Shown one piece after another: positions 45,341 to 54,635 of a stretch of 64,000 nucleotides of DNA. Made by a program: the position numbers and the translations under genes. The notes below the pieces were generated by a model. That model had not been told where the DNA came from, ran no database searches, and saw only the letters and a list, made by a program, of their open reading frames with translations. The DNA comes from COE1 sp910588595 (lineage in GTDB: Bacteria > Bacillota > Clostridia > Lachnospirales > Lachnospiraceae): contig CARDBT010000004.1 in the NCBI GenBank assembly GCA_948957135.1, positions 62,001-126,000 of the forward strand, in the 5' to 3' direction. Position 1 is the first letter of the stretch; each line of letters begins with the position of its first letter.

Positions 45341-45793
45341 ATGACGATTAAGATTAAATATTTTACGGATAAAGTACAGAAACTGGAAAAGATTTCAAAG
45401 GGAAACTGGATTGATCTCAGGGCTTCGGAGGAGGTCGAGATGAAGCAGGGGGAGTTTAAGCTGATTCCTTTGGGGATAGCGGTGGAGCTGCCAAGAGGGT
45501 ACGAAGCTCACGTAGTACCAAGAAGCTCTACTTTTAAAAATTTTGGGTTGATACAGGTGAACCATCAGGGCGTGATCGACGGTCCCGACCGTGAGACCGG
45601 GGAGGGCGGCTACTGCGGAAATGACGATCAGTGGTTTGTCCCGATGTATGCGATGCGCGACACGGTGATCCATCTGAATGACCGCATCTGCCAGTTCAGG
45701 ATCATGGAACAGCAGCCGGAGCTTGAGTTTGAGGAGGTTTCCGAACTCACAGGAGCAAACCGCGGAGGTTTTGGATCGACTGGGAAAAATTAG
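45341..45793 (+). CDS. dut: dUTP diphosphatase
   Basis: The 150-residue trimeric dUTPase converts dUTP to dUMP and pyrophosphate. All five family motifs can be seen: DLRAS, PRSSTF, the GVIDGPD uracil hairpin, RICQFRI and the flexible C-terminal GGFGSTGK. Compared with short dUTPases it has an insert (GPDRETGEGGYCGNDDQW). Together with nrdDG it forms a deoxynucleotide supply cluster. A bidirectional terminator follows. Confidence 0.94.
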   Translation: MTIKIKYFTDKVQKLEKISKGNWIDLRASEEVEMKQGEFKLIPLGIAVELPRGYEAHVVPRSSTFKNFGLIQVNHQGVIDGPDRETGEGGYCGNDDQWFVPMYAMRDTVIHLNDRICQFRIMEQQPELEFEEVSELTGANRGGFGSTGKN

Positions 45794-45812
45794 GCGATAA
45801 CAAGGAAATTTT

Positions 45813-45849
45813 AAAGGATGGCTGGCGTGTTATGCCAGCCATCCTTTTG
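45813..45849. terminator. Bidirectional terminator
   Basis: AAAGGATGGCTGGC pairs with GCCAGCCATCCTTT around a short loop, with A-rich and T-rich flanks. It serves dut and the convergent minus-strand gene. Confidence 0.9.
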
Positions 45850-45871
45850 GAATATATAGGCAGCAAGAAAA

Positions 45872-46615
45872 TCATCTGCGGATAACACTTGCGTTTTGCA
45901 TATAGGAGCCATATTTTTCAAGAAATTCCTGATATTCATCTTCTTCCGTGATCCAAATGATGACCGGGATCTCCTGGCACTGGAGTTGATTGTAAGCCTC
46001 CAACCTGTGATTGCCGTCGTTCAATTCAAAATCATGCTCGACGTAATGGGCGATCAGGGGCGGCATATCCTGGTTTGTCTCGAGAACCTTTTTCAGGTCA
46101 GCCACGTGGATGTAAAACCACTCCGCGTCGACATGGTAAGTCATGTTCGCTTCCGGTCCGCAGCAGCGGTGGAACAGATTGGTGGGCATTGTCATCGGCC
46201 CGATGTAATAGCGGTCAAACAGTTTTAAGCCGTCTGAAAATGCCTCATTGTGACCGTCTGATTTCAGGTATGTGTGGATCCACTCGTCGATTTTTCCGCA
46301 GGATGCATAGTCGTAAGCGGATGTAAGTGATGTCTTGTAATCCAAAATGATATCCTCCTTCTGGTATAGGATTTTTCTGATCGACTCGAAGGAAAGATGA
46401 TACTTTGTCATAAGGCTTTCTATATCGGCGCCGTTTTTGTACTCATTTTTGATAGCCCTGTTGCGTTCTGACAGATACTGGTGATATCCGGATGTCTCTC
46501 CCCATGATCTGCGTTCTTTTCCGGCAGGGATATAGATCACTTCTCCGGAGACATAGCGCTGTATCTGTTTCAGCAGATTTTCGGGGAAAATGTCTTTGGC
46601 ATTCTTGTATTTCAT
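45872..46615 (-). CDS. CD3324-like HTH domain joined to a ParB-like domain
   Basis: The 247-residue product starts at 46615 after GGAGGTTCAG. The first ~85 residues (NAKDIFPENLLKQIQRY, ERNRAIKNEYKNGADI, MTKYHLSFESIRKILY) match small CD3324-type proteins that resemble the Mor activator helix-turn-helix. The rest contains FELNDGNHRLEAYNQL, a ParB/Srx-like nucleotide or DNA-associated motif. Combining the two in one protein is unusual. DNA binding is likely from the HTH; the role of the second domain is open. No partner gene is evident. Confidence 0.65.
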   Translation of the reverse strand: MKYKNAKDIFPENLLKQIQRYVSGEVIYIPAGKERRSWGETSGYHQYLSERNRAIKNEYKNGADIESLMTKYHLSFESIRKILYQKEDIILDYKTSLTSAYDYASCGKIDEWIHTYLKSDGHNEAFSDGLKLFDRYYIGPMTMPTNLFHRCCGPEANMTYHVDAEWFYIHVADLKKVLETNQDMPPLIAHYVEHDFELNDGNHRLEAYNQLQCQEIPVIIWITEEDEYQEFLEKYGSYMQNASVIRR

Positions 46616-46790
46616 CTGAACCTCCATGCGACAATGATTGTTAAATGGTGTCTGCGCAGATCTGATGCAGGAAACTTCCATGGTTCTGGTAGACGATTCC
46701 TCACATCACAACACGATTTTAGCATGACATGGCAAGGGTAGCTATATTGAGATTGCTTATAAGAGTTCTTTACCTCGTACAAAACACATA

Positions 46791-47264
46791 TCAGTTCAAC
46801 AGGTAAATCATAAAATTCAGATATCCGGCGTAAGTTACCCACAGAAGGTATGGGATCTGCAGGTAGGCAGCGGCGGTATCGAGTCTGCTGAATTTGAATA
46901 TCATTTTCAGGATGCTGGTCCACAGAACCACAAGCCATATAAATGCAAATAAATATGTGTGCATATTAAAGAAGATGACAGGCCACAAAAAGTTGAGAAT
47001 CAACTGGAGCGTATAGTTTAGCAGTGCGTCAAAAACGTTATCGGGATACGCCGCCCTTTGCAAAAAGATGTGGGCGCTGCTGACACCCATCAGTATGTAG
47101 AGCGGTGTCCATATGATTGGAAATAATATGGCAGGCGGTGCCAGAGGCGGTTTGCGCAGGAAAGCATAGATATATACATTTTCGCGGATAAGAAACGCCG
47201 AGAGACCGCCGACACCAAGGGCGATCAGGATAGAGATAAGATATGGCTTTGATTTTGCCCACAT
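46791..47264 (-). CDS. tspO: TspO/MBR family protein
   Basis: The 157-residue protein has five membrane helices and the family features KPPLAPPAILFPIIWTPLYILMG, LQLILNFLWPVIFF and a Trp/Tyr-rich end (LLWVTYAGYLNF). TspO proteins bind tetrapyrroles and related ligands and act in stress responses. It is transcribed on the minus strand, upstream of the HTH/ParB-like gene but about 175 bp away from it. Confidence 0.9.
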   Translation of the reverse strand: MWAKSKPYLISILIALGVGGLSAFLIRENVYIYAFLRKPPLAPPAILFPIIWTPLYILMGVSSAHIFLQRAAYPDNVFDALLNYTLQLILNFLWPVIFFNMHTYLFAFIWLVVLWTSILKMIFKFSRLDTAAAYLQIPYLLWVTYAGYLNFMIYLLN

Positions 47265-47361
47265 AAAATATGAAACCTCTTATAGTTACAGATTTTATAG
47301 TATATTATGCAGGCGCCGTGTCTTTTATGAGAAACGCTTAAGCTACGTCCTATCCCATGCC

Positions 47362-48462
47362 TCATTTCCTTTCATAGACCAAGTAGTGCAGACTCTGCAG
47401 CAAGGCAACTGCTTCATCCGATGCAGTCTGGTCATAGAATTCAACCCGGAGCACCCCCTCCTCGAACTCGCGGTTGTGTATGATGCCGATATTTTTGATG
47501 GAAATATCCGCCTTGGCGAGCAGTGTGGCGAGCGAGGCGATGGCGCCTGCCTCGTCGGGAATGTCCACATAGCACGCAAAGATCTTCTTGATCGGTCCCT
47601 TTGGCAGATCGGCGAAGGAGTCCCGGTATTCCCTGGAGGCGGTAAACAGGTCATGCGTAAATCCTGTCTGCCGGGTTCGCACAGCCCTGCTGATCGTCTG
47701 CAGCGAGCTGATGTAATCGTCTAACAGATCGGCGATGTTTTCCGTGTTGGACATGCAGATCGACTCCCACATCTCGGGGGAGGAGGAGGCGATGCGCGTG
47801 ATGTCCTTGAAGCCGCCGGCGGCGATCATCTTCATCGTCTCGTTTGCGGAGTCGTGGTCGTGTACCAGGTTGGCGAGCGCGGCGGCGACAAGATGCGGCA
47901 CGTGGCTGATCGCCGCGGTCACATAGTCGTGCTCCTGGCTGTTCAGGATCAGGGGGATCGCCCCCATTTTTTTGACCAGCGAATAGTATTCTGCGACGGC
48001 TTCCCTGGCAACGGTTTCCGTGGGCGTGAGGATGTAGTACGCGTTCTCGAGCAGGATCGGACTGGCGTTGGAAAACCCTGTTTTCTCGCTGCCTGCCATG
48101 GGATGTCCGCCGATAAAGTGACTGTCCAGCCCAAGCCGAGAGACCGCCTCGTGGATCGAGCCCTTGACGCTGCCGACATCCGTGATGATCGTCTTTTCGG
48201 AGAGGATGGGGCGAAGCTGCTCTAAAAATTTGTTGTTGACGGCGACAGGGGCGCATAGAAATATCATATCACAGTCGGAAAAGAGTCCGTTTATTTCCGT
48301 GGTGCCTTCATCGATCGCACCGGCGGCGAGCGCTTCGTCGAGTGTGGACTGTCTGCGCGCGCAGGCGACGATCCGTGCGTCGGGACAGATCTGTCTGATC
48401 GCGAGCGCGATCGATCCGCCGATCAATCCGAGACTGATAAAACCGAATTTGTTCATGTTCAT
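47362..48462 (-). CDS. tyrA: Prephenate dehydrogenase with ACT domain
   Basis: The 366-residue enzyme oxidatively decarboxylates prephenate in tyrosine synthesis. The NAD fold starts with FGFISLGLIGGSIA; HFIGGHPMAGSEKTG is the catalytic His region. A C-terminal ACT domain (~295-366; VDIPDEAGAIASLATLLA) suggests feedback control by tyrosine. The ATG at 48462 follows AGGA at 11 bp; 48456 is an alternative. No other aromatic pathway genes are adjacent. Confidence 0.93.
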   Translation of the reverse strand: MNMNKFGFISLGLIGGSIALAIRQICPDARIVACARRQSTLDEALAAGAIDEGTTEINGLFSDCDMIFLCAPVAVNNKFLEQLRPILSEKTIITDVGSVKGSIHEAVSRLGLDSHFIGGHPMAGSEKTGFSNASPILLENAYYILTPTETVAREAVAEYYSLVKKMGAIPLILNSQEHDYVTAAISHVPHLVAAALANLVHDHDSANETMKMIAAGGFKDITRIASSSPEMWESICMSNTENIADLLDDYISSLQTISRAVRTRQTGFTHDLFTASREYRDSFADLPKGPIKKIFACYVDIPDEAGAIASLATLLAKADISIKNIGIIHNREFEEGVLRVEFYDQTASDEAVALLQSLHYLVYERK

Positions 48463-48946
48463 AGAGCTTTGTGTCCTTTCCGAAAATGTAGTGATGTTTT
48501 TGTAATACGGCAGAGCTGTCATAATATAATGAACTATAATGGTACAATAGCGCGGTATTGTATATGAACCGCGCAGTGTCACTGATAATTATTGCACTTT
48601 CATGTGTTGGCGTCAACAGGTTTATGGCATTCCATTCACATTCCATTGTAAACCGCGTCTGCAATGCCGCGGGCAGAAGGGACTGACCGTGAGTCCTCTG
48701 CTGAAAAAGGGGTATGTCAAGTATAAAGTTTCAGCAATTGTAACGAAATTTCGGAAAGGATTTTATGCAAAATATGATATGCAGATTGCACAAAAAAGAT
48801 TGAATTGTCTGATAAATTATAGTAAACTTGTAATAGTTAGGTCATGCGAGAACAGCATGGTGAACTATCATATAACGAAGAGTGCCCTTGCGGAAAGATT
48901 TTGTGGGATTTGTGAGTGTGCTCAATTAATTTAGGAGGTAGCTGCA
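48463..48946. other. Intergenic region between tyrA and the EF-G gene
   Basis: About 480 bp between divergent genes. It must contain both promoters, but none is close to consensus; TTGTCT (48806) with TGTAAT about 18 bp later is a weak candidate for the plus strand. A 110-codon open frame here has no ribosome binding site and looks accidental. No repeat or RNA gene is seen. Confidence 0.5.
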
Positions 48947-51037
48947 ATGAATGTTTACACAACTGATAAGATCCGAAACGTAGTACTGTTAGGTCATGGT
49001 GGGGCAGGGAAGACGAGTCTCGTGGAATCAATGGCGTATCTGTCAGGTATCACTTCACGCATGGGAAAAGTGGAGGACGGCAATACCGTCAGCGATTTTG
49101 GCAAGGAAGAGCAGAAGAGAAGGATTTCCATAAGCACATCCGTCGTGCCGATCGAGTGGGAGGGTGTGAAGATCAACATCCTTGATACCCCCGGGTATTT
49201 TGACTTCATAGGTGAGGTTGAGGAGGCTATCAGTGCGGCAGATGCAGCGGTCATCGTGGTGTCGGGCAAGTCCGGCGTCGAGGCAGGGACAGAGAAGGCG
49301 TGGGAGCTGTGTGAGAAGCACAAGCTGCCGAGGATGATATATGTGACAGGTATGGATGCAGACAACGCGTCGTTCAAGAACGTTGTGGAGAAACTCACGG
49401 AGATGTACGGCAAGAAGATCGCACCTTTCCATTTTCCGATCAGGGAGAATGAGAAGTTTGTGGGCTATGTCAATGTCGTGAGCGAGACGGGAAACCGCTG
49501 GAAGGGCAAGGACGTGGAGGCGTGCGAGATCCCGGATTACAGCATGGACAATCTGAATCTGTACAGGGACACGCTGATGGAGGCGGTAGCCGAGACCAGC
49601 GAGGAGTTTATGGACCGCTACTTCGGCGGGGAGACCTTTACGGAAAATGAGATCCGCGCAGCGCTGCGGACAAACGTGATCGACAGCGCCATCGTTCCGA
49701 TCAGCATGGGTTCGAGCCTGCTGTGCCAGGGTACATACACGCTGCTCGACGACATTGTGAAATACATGCCGAGCCCTGAGAATAAGCAGATCGCCGGCTT
49801 CAACATGAAGACAAACGAGGTGTTTGAGGCAAACTATGATTTTGCAAAGGCAAAGTCCGCATATGTCTTCAAGACGATCGTGGATCCGTTTATCGGAAAG
49901 TATTCTCTGATCAAGGTGTGTTCCGGCGTGTTCAAGTCGGATGACACGATATACAACAAAGACAAGGACATTGAGGAGAAGGTTAACAAACTGTACATAC
50001 TGCAGGGCAGCAAGCCTATCGAGATCAGCGAGCTTCACGCCGGCGACATCGGGGCGATCGCAAAGCTCACCGCGGCGAGGACCGGAAATACACTCTCTAC
50101 CAAGGCAACTGTGATCGAGTACGGCAAGTTTGAGATCTCCAAGCCGTACACGGCAAAGCGCTACAAAGTGCCGAACAAGGGCGATATCGACAAGGTGTCG
50201 CAGGCACTGCAGAAAATGTCGCACGAGGATCAGACTTTGAAGGTGGTCAACGATGTGGAGAACAGGCAGACCCTGCTGTACGGCATCGGCGACCAGCAGC
50301 TTGAGATCATCCAGAGCCGTCTGGCAAACGAGTACAAGTGTGAGATCGAGCTGGGCGATCCGAAGATCGCGTTCCGCGAGACGATCAAGAAGAAATCCGA
50401 CGTGGAGTACAAATACAAAAAGCAGTCCGGCGGACATGGACAGTACGGTCATGTCAAGATGCGTTTCGAGCCGTCAGGCGATCTGGAGAAGCCGTATGTG
50501 TTCGAGCAGGTGGTCGTTGGCGGTGCGGTTCCGAAGAATTATTTCCCGGCTGTGGAGAAGGGGATGCAGGAATCCGTGATCAAGGGACCTCTGGCTGCAT
50601 ATCCGGTCGTGGGTGTGAAGGGAATCCTGTATGACGGTTCGTACCATGCAGTGGACTCCTCGGAGATGGCGTTTAAGACGGCGGCGATCCAGGCGTTTAA
50701 GAAAGGCTTTATGGAGGCGGGACCTGTTCTGCTCGAGCCGATCGCGTCGCTCAAGGTGACAGCGCCCGAGCGCTATACCGGTGATATCATGGGCGATCTG
50801 AACAAGAGGCGCGGCAGGGTGCTGGGCATGAACCCGATCGGAAACGGCAAGCAGGTGATCGAGGCGGACATTCCGATGATGGAGCTGACAGGTTACTGTA
50901 CAGTGCTCCGCTCCATGACAGGAGGACGCGGCAGCTTCGAGTACGAGATCACCCGCTATGAGCAGACGCCGAGCGACATCCAGGATGCGCAGGTGAAAGC
51001 GAGGGCGAGCAAGGTCGCGGAGTCCGGTGAGGACTAA
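48947..51037 (+). CDS. EF-G-like translational GTPase (second EF-G type)
   Basis: The 696-residue protein has all five EF-G domains. G1 is GHGGAGKTS (residues 16-24) and G3 is DTPGYFDF (80-87), but the guanine-specificity motif NKxD is replaced by TGMD (134-137). The domain IV tip KQSGGHGQYGHV and the C-terminal MTGGRGSFEYE are conserved. It is probably the paralogue of unclear role (EF-G2 type) rather than the main fusA, which usually lies in the rpsL-rpsG-fusA-tuf operon, absent here. taggaggtagctgca precedes the ATG. The stop overlaps that of the convergent kinase gene. Confidence 0.88.
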   Translation: MNVYTTDKIRNVVLLGHGGAGKTSLVESMAYLSGITSRMGKVEDGNTVSDFGKEEQKRRISISTSVVPIEWEGVKINILDTPGYFDFIGEVEEAISAADAAVIVVSGKSGVEAGTEKAWELCEKHKLPRMIYVTGMDADNASFKNVVEKLTEMYGKKIAPFHFPIRENEKFVGYVNVVSETGNRWKGKDVEACEIPDYSMDNLNLYRDTLMEAVAETSEEFMDRYFGGETFTENEIRAALRTNVIDSAIVPISMGSSLLCQGTYTLLDDIVKYMPSPENKQIAGFNMKTNEVFEANYDFAKAKSAYVFKTIVDPFIGKYSLIKVCSGVFKSDDTIYNKDKDIEEKVNKLYILQGSKPIEISELHAGDIGAIAKLTAARTGNTLSTKATVIEYGKFEISKPYTAKRYKVPNKGDIDKVSQALQKMSHEDQTLKVVNDVENRQTLLYGIGDQQLEIIQSRLANEYKCEIELGDPKIAFRETIKKKSDVEYKYKKQSGGHGQYGHVKMRFEPSGDLEKPYVFEQVVVGGAVPKNYFPAVEKGMQESVIKGPLAAYPVVGVKGILYDGSYHAVDSSEMAFKTAAIQAFKKGFMEAGPVLLEPIASLKVTAPERYTGDIMGDLNKRRGRVLGMNPIGNGKQVIEADIPMMELTGYCTVLRSMTGGRGSFEYEITRYEQTPSDIQDAQVKARASKVAESGED

Positions 51038-52347
51038 ATCGTGATGATAAATGTCGTGCCGCCGCCCGGCGTGTCGGTCACAGTGATCGAGCCGTGGTGC
51101 GCGGTAATGATGTCATGGGCTATCGACAGACCCAGCCCGAAGTGATTTTTATCACTTCGGGCTTTTTCGCTGCGGTAAAAGCGGTCGAAGATCCGGGTTT
51201 TTTCCTCGTCGCTGATCCCGACACCCGTGTCGGATATCTGGATCTCAAAGTGCCTGCCGGATCTGTGATGCGGGCTGCGATGACGGACGGACAGGGTGAT
51301 CGATCCGCCCTCCGGCGTATAGCTGATGGCGTTGTGCAGGAAGATAGCGAGCACCTGCGTGATGCGCTCGCTGTCGCACAGGCAGTCAGGGAGGATGTTC
51401 TCCGGAAGCATGGCGGTGATCCGTATGTGCCTGGCAGCCGCCATGGTCTCAAAAGCTTCACATGCATTGAGAACCAGGGTGTCAAGCTGGGTGCTGACAG
51501 GTTTGATCTCGAGATGCCCCGTGTCACAGCTGAGCAGTGTGAGCATGTCGCCCAAAAGCCTCGAGGTGCGCAGCGATTCACTCTTGATCGTCGACAGCTC
51601 CGAGGACTCCTTTTTGGCAAGCTCTGTCTCCGCACAGGACAGGATCACTGCGAGCGGTGTGCGCAGTTCGTGTGAGGCGGAGGCGATGAACTGGTTCTGC
51701 CGGAGTCTGTTTGCCTCGATGGGATCGAGCAGTTTTCCCGTGAAGATCCACGCAAAGATCCAGATCGCGATGAGCGCGAGCGTGATGATGCCCAGGAACA
51801 GGAAACGCTGTCTGGAGATCTGTTCGAGCAGATCCTGGAGGGGCGCCGCCAGCAGGACTTCGAGAAAGGTGTGGTTTTTTTCGATGTAGATGACAGAACA
51901 ATAATATTTTGCGGAGGTGCCGTCCGCGTCATTTTTGAGCTCCATGATATAGGAGACGTAGCTGCTGTCATGTGACAGGGGATGTGTGGTCCTGGGCGTG
52001 TCGCCTGTGCGGTATAGTTCCCAGGCGGCGTCGACGACACGCTGTCTCTCATCGAGGGCGAGATCCCTGTTCACATTGTAGAGGAACTCCGTGCCGTTGT
52101 CCATCAGGGAGATGTAGTATTTGTTGTTGGACTCGAGCTGGGACAGCCATGTGTTGCTGACGATATCCTGCTGCTCGATGTAGGATGCGATCGGGTAGAT
52201 ATCTCTGGGGTAGGATGCGATCCTGTGCTGCATCATATTGCTCTCGGATATGAACAGATAGCCGAGTGTCATGGTGATCAGGATGAGCGTGGTGATGCAG
52301 CCATTCAACAGAGTCAGCTGGATGTGCGCTTTTTTGATGGTATTCAT
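51034..52347 (-). CDS. Sensor histidine kinase
   Basis: The 437-residue membrane kinase has helices at ~12-33 and ~183-203 enclosing a ~150-residue extracellular sensor region, then the phosphoacceptor box SASHELRTPLAVI with His226 and an ATPase domain with NAISYTPEGGS, DTGVGI and GLGLSIA. It lies 7 bp after the response regulator gene, in one operon. From the shared operator at three promoters, I infer that it controls the lipoprotein/permease genes at 55-64 kb. Its ligand is unknown. Confidence 0.93.
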   Translation of the reverse strand: MNTIKKAHIQLTLLNGCITTLILITMTLGYLFISESNMMQHRIASYPRDIYPIASYIEQQDIVSNTWLSQLESNNKYYISLMDNGTEFLYNVNRDLALDERQRVVDAAWELYRTGDTPRTTHPLSHDSSYVSYIMELKNDADGTSAKYYCSVIYIEKNHTFLEVLLAAPLQDLLEQISRQRFLFLGIITLALIAIWIFAWIFTGKLLDPIEANRLRQNQFIASASHELRTPLAVILSCAETELAKKESSELSTIKSESLRTSRLLGDMLTLLSCDTGHLEIKPVSTQLDTLVLNACEAFETMAAARHIRITAMLPENILPDCLCDSERITQVLAIFLHNAISYTPEGGSITLSVRHRSPHHRSGRHFEIQISDTGVGISDEEKTRIFDRFYRSEKARSDKNHFGLGLSIAHDIITAHHGSITVTDTPGGGTTFIITI

Positions 52348-52354
52348 ACAGGGA

Positions 52355-53029
52355 TCACTCCTCCATTAGACAGTAGCCGACGCCTCGGATAGTCCTTAAA
52401 TTCAGCCGGCTTTTGACCGCTTTGAGCCGCCTGCGGACAAAGTAGATATAATTGTCGAGGTTTCCCTCCTCGACGTCGCTGTCAGGTCCCCAGATCTTTA
52501 ACAGGAGCATATTCCTCGAGAGTGTCTGACCGCCGTTTTTGATCAGCACATCGAGCATTGCGCCCTCGCGCCTGGAGCACGAACAGCTGCCGCCCGGACC
52601 GGTGAGCGTGCTTGTCATCTCGTTAAACTGGATATCGCAGTAGTGCGCCAGATCGGTCTGGCTGATGATGGGGGAGCGTCTCGTGACGCACTGGATGCGC
52701 GCGAGCAGCTCCTCGAACGCAAAAGGTTTTACCAGATAATCGTCCGCGCCCAGGTTCAGGCCAGTTACCTTGTCGTTCAAGGTGCCGAGCGCCGTTATGA
52801 GGATGATCGGGATGCTGATACCCTGCTGGCGCAGCTTTGTAACGACGATCGAACCCTCCATATAGGGAAGCATCCTGTCGAGCAGGATCACATCGTGGAT
52901 ATTCTGTTCGGCGTAGTACAATGCCTCCTCGCCGTCATAACAGGGATCGACATCAAATCCTTTGGCGAGCAGCTGGTTTGTGAGAGATTCATTTAGTTTC
53001 TTATCATCTTCCGCGAGTAATATACGCAT
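52355..53029 (-). CDS. OmpR-family response regulator
   Basis: The 224-residue regulator has a receiver domain with the acidic pocket EDD (residues 7-9), phosphorylated Asp51 (ILLDRMLPYM) and conserved Lys in YLVKPFAFEEL, then a winged-helix DNA-binding domain ending RTIRGVGYCL. OmpR-type regulators bind direct repeats spaced by one helical turn, which is what lies upstream of this gene and of both lipoprotein genes. It is probably autoregulated. Confidence 0.94.
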   Translation of the reverse strand: MRILLAEDDKKLNESLTNQLLAKGFDVDPCYDGEEALYYAEQNIHDVILLDRMLPYMEGSIVVTKLRQQGISIPIILITALGTLNDKVTGLNLGADDYLVKPFAFEELLARIQCVTRRSPIISQTDLAHYCDIQFNEMTSTLTGPGGSCSCSRREGAMLDVLIKNGGQTLSRNMLLLKIWGPDSDVEEGNLDNYIYFVRRRLKAVKSRLNLRTIRGVGYCLMEE

Positions 53030-53064
53030 TTTCGGACTCCTCCATAGAATGTTGTAGTGTGCAG

Positions 53065-53103
53065 AGTATATTTTACTTTATTTTTCTCTAAATTATCTCT
53101 AAA
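53065..53103 (-). promoter_or_regulatory. Operator/promoter of the two-component operon (site A)
   Basis: On the minus strand, TTTAGAGA (53103-53096) and TTTAGAGA (53092-53085) are 11 bp apart. After 9 bp a -10-like TAAAAT follows (53075-53070). The same spacing occurs at sites B and C. Confidence 0.8.
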
Positions 53104-53314
53104 GGCTGATCGTCTGCCAATGTATCTCCAGTCTTTGTAAACAGTTTTTTACAGTATTTCATTATACTTAAAATCTTCTGAGGTGTAAAGTGTGGAGTTG
53201 ATTTGTGAAAAATGTGCATACTATAGCTTAAAGGTACGATCTGAATCAGGCGGTTCCTTAAGTGACGAAATATAAGATTTAAAAAAGGAATTTGCATAAA
53301 AAATGCAGAAATAA

Positions 53315-53344
53315 TTGACAAAACCAACAATTCGAGGGTAATAT
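53315..53344 (+). promoter_or_regulatory. Promoter of the ATPase-HEPN pair
   Basis: TTGACA (53315-53320) and TAATAT (53339-53344) are separated by 18 bp. The pair therefore has a constitutive-looking promoter of its own and no TTTAGAGA repeat. The remainder of the ~350-bp spacer is AT-rich and shows nothing else. Confidence 0.7.
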
Positions 53345-53375
53345 GTATATATTAAATCAAAAAGGAGCGCTGCGT

Positions 53376-54623
53376 ATGGTGTTGCAATTTTCATGCTCGA
53401 ATCACAAATCGATAAAGGATAAAATTATTTTTTCGGCGATTGCAGGCAGTGACAATACTTTTGAGGAGGGGTTGAAACCTTTTTCTAATTTTCGGGTAAT
53501 GTCATCCGCAGTGATTTATGGGGCAAATGGTTCTGGCAAAAGTAATTTTATCAATGCCTTGGAATTTATGCGCAATTTGGTCAGCGAGAGTATCAATCAT
53601 CAGCCGGGGGAAGGCATTTTTCAAGCGCCGCACAAGCTGAACTCGCCGAATGTCCCGAGTAAATATGACATTCAGTTTGTAAAAGCTGATATAAGATATG
53701 CATACGGTTTTTCGATCGTAAGAAATGCAGTAGAGGAAGAATATTTGTACTATTTTCCAAAAGGACGACAGGTAAAGATTTTTGAAAGAGAAAACATGGA
53801 CATCAAGCCAGGTGACAAATACAAAAATGCATTTGAAGTCAGCAAGAGTATTTTGAAGGAGAACAGGCTGTTTTTGTCATGTGCGGCAAACTATACGAAT
53901 ATCAGGGAGATTGAAAATGCGTTTCTTTTTTTTCGGGAAGATATCGTGATCTACAATCCGCAAGTAAATAATTGGACAGAGTATTCCATACAGCTGATGC
54001 AGCAGCATGAGGAGATCAAAAAAGCTTTTGTGGAAATATTGCAGGCGTTGGGGACAGGAATCAGGGATGTCAAAGTGCGGTTAGAGAAAACCAGGCTGTC
54101 AGCGAAAGATCTGCCTCAGGAAATGCCGGATGCGCTGAAAATGATGGTGACTTCTCAGGAGGCGAGTGTGATCGAGGCAAAATTAGTATATGATGAGTTT
54201 GAGACTGATTTGATGACTGAGGAATCCATGGGGATCAAAAAATTGTTTGAAGTTATCTGTCTGATCACTGATATTATCAGGAAAGGAAAGATCCTGGTGT
54301 GTGACGAGATTGAGACGAGTCTGCACGAATCAATTGTTTATGAGATTGTAAATTTGTTTCGTCTGGTAAAAAAAGATCAGTTCGCTCAACTTATTTTTTC
54401 AACGCATGATACAAGTCTGTTGGATTCGACCTTGTTTCGGCGGGATCAGATTTGGTTCACACAATTGGATCATCAAAGATCTACAGATCTGTATTCGCTT
54501 GCTGAGATTAAAAATGTAAGGAAAACAGAAAACCTGGAAAAAGGATATATATCTGGTAAGTATGGTGCGATACCGATTTTAAATAGAAATTTTTCCTTTG
54601 ATGATGTATGCAACAGTCAGTAG
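53376..54623 (+). CDS. AAA/OLD-like ATPase (COG1106 type)
   Basis: The 415-residue protein has Walker A GANGSGKS (residues 49-56), a long insertion and a C-terminal ABC-type Walker B LVCDEIETSLHE with a switch region FSTHDTSLLD. This is the RloA/COG1106 pattern found in anti-phage and toxin-antitoxin-like modules. The start at 53376 follows AAAGGAG. The HEPN gene begins 12 bp downstream. Codon use is clearly more AT-rich than that of the flanking kinase and lipoprotein genes, which suggests horizontal transfer. Confidence 0.8.
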   Translation: MVLQFSCSNHKSIKDKIIFSAIAGSDNTFEEGLKPFSNFRVMSSAVIYGANGSGKSNFINALEFMRNLVSESINHQPGEGIFQAPHKLNSPNVPSKYDIQFVKADIRYAYGFSIVRNAVEEEYLYYFPKGRQVKIFERENMDIKPGDKYKNAFEVSKSILKENRLFLSCAANYTNIREIENAFLFFREDIVIYNPQVNNWTEYSIQLMQQHEEIKKAFVEILQALGTGIRDVKVRLEKTRLSAKDLPQEMPDALKMMVTSQEASVIEAKLVYDEFETDLMTEESMGIKKLFEVICLITDIIRKGKILVCDEIETSLHESIVYEIVNLFRLVKKDQFAQLIFSTHDTSLLDSTLFRRDQIWFTQLDHQRSTDLYSLAEIKNVRKTENLEKGYISGKYGAIPILNRNFSFDDVCNSQ

Positions 54624-54635
54624 AGAGGTGGCGGC

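Noticed and set aside
48602..48934. 110-codon open frame upstream of the EF-G gene
   Set aside because: No ribosome binding site, many rare residues in a random-looking order, and it occupies the region that must hold the promoter.
49055..50452. Minus-strand open frame of 465 codons opposite the EF-G gene
   Set aside because: Same reasoning: a mirror of biased codon use in a conserved gene, without family features.
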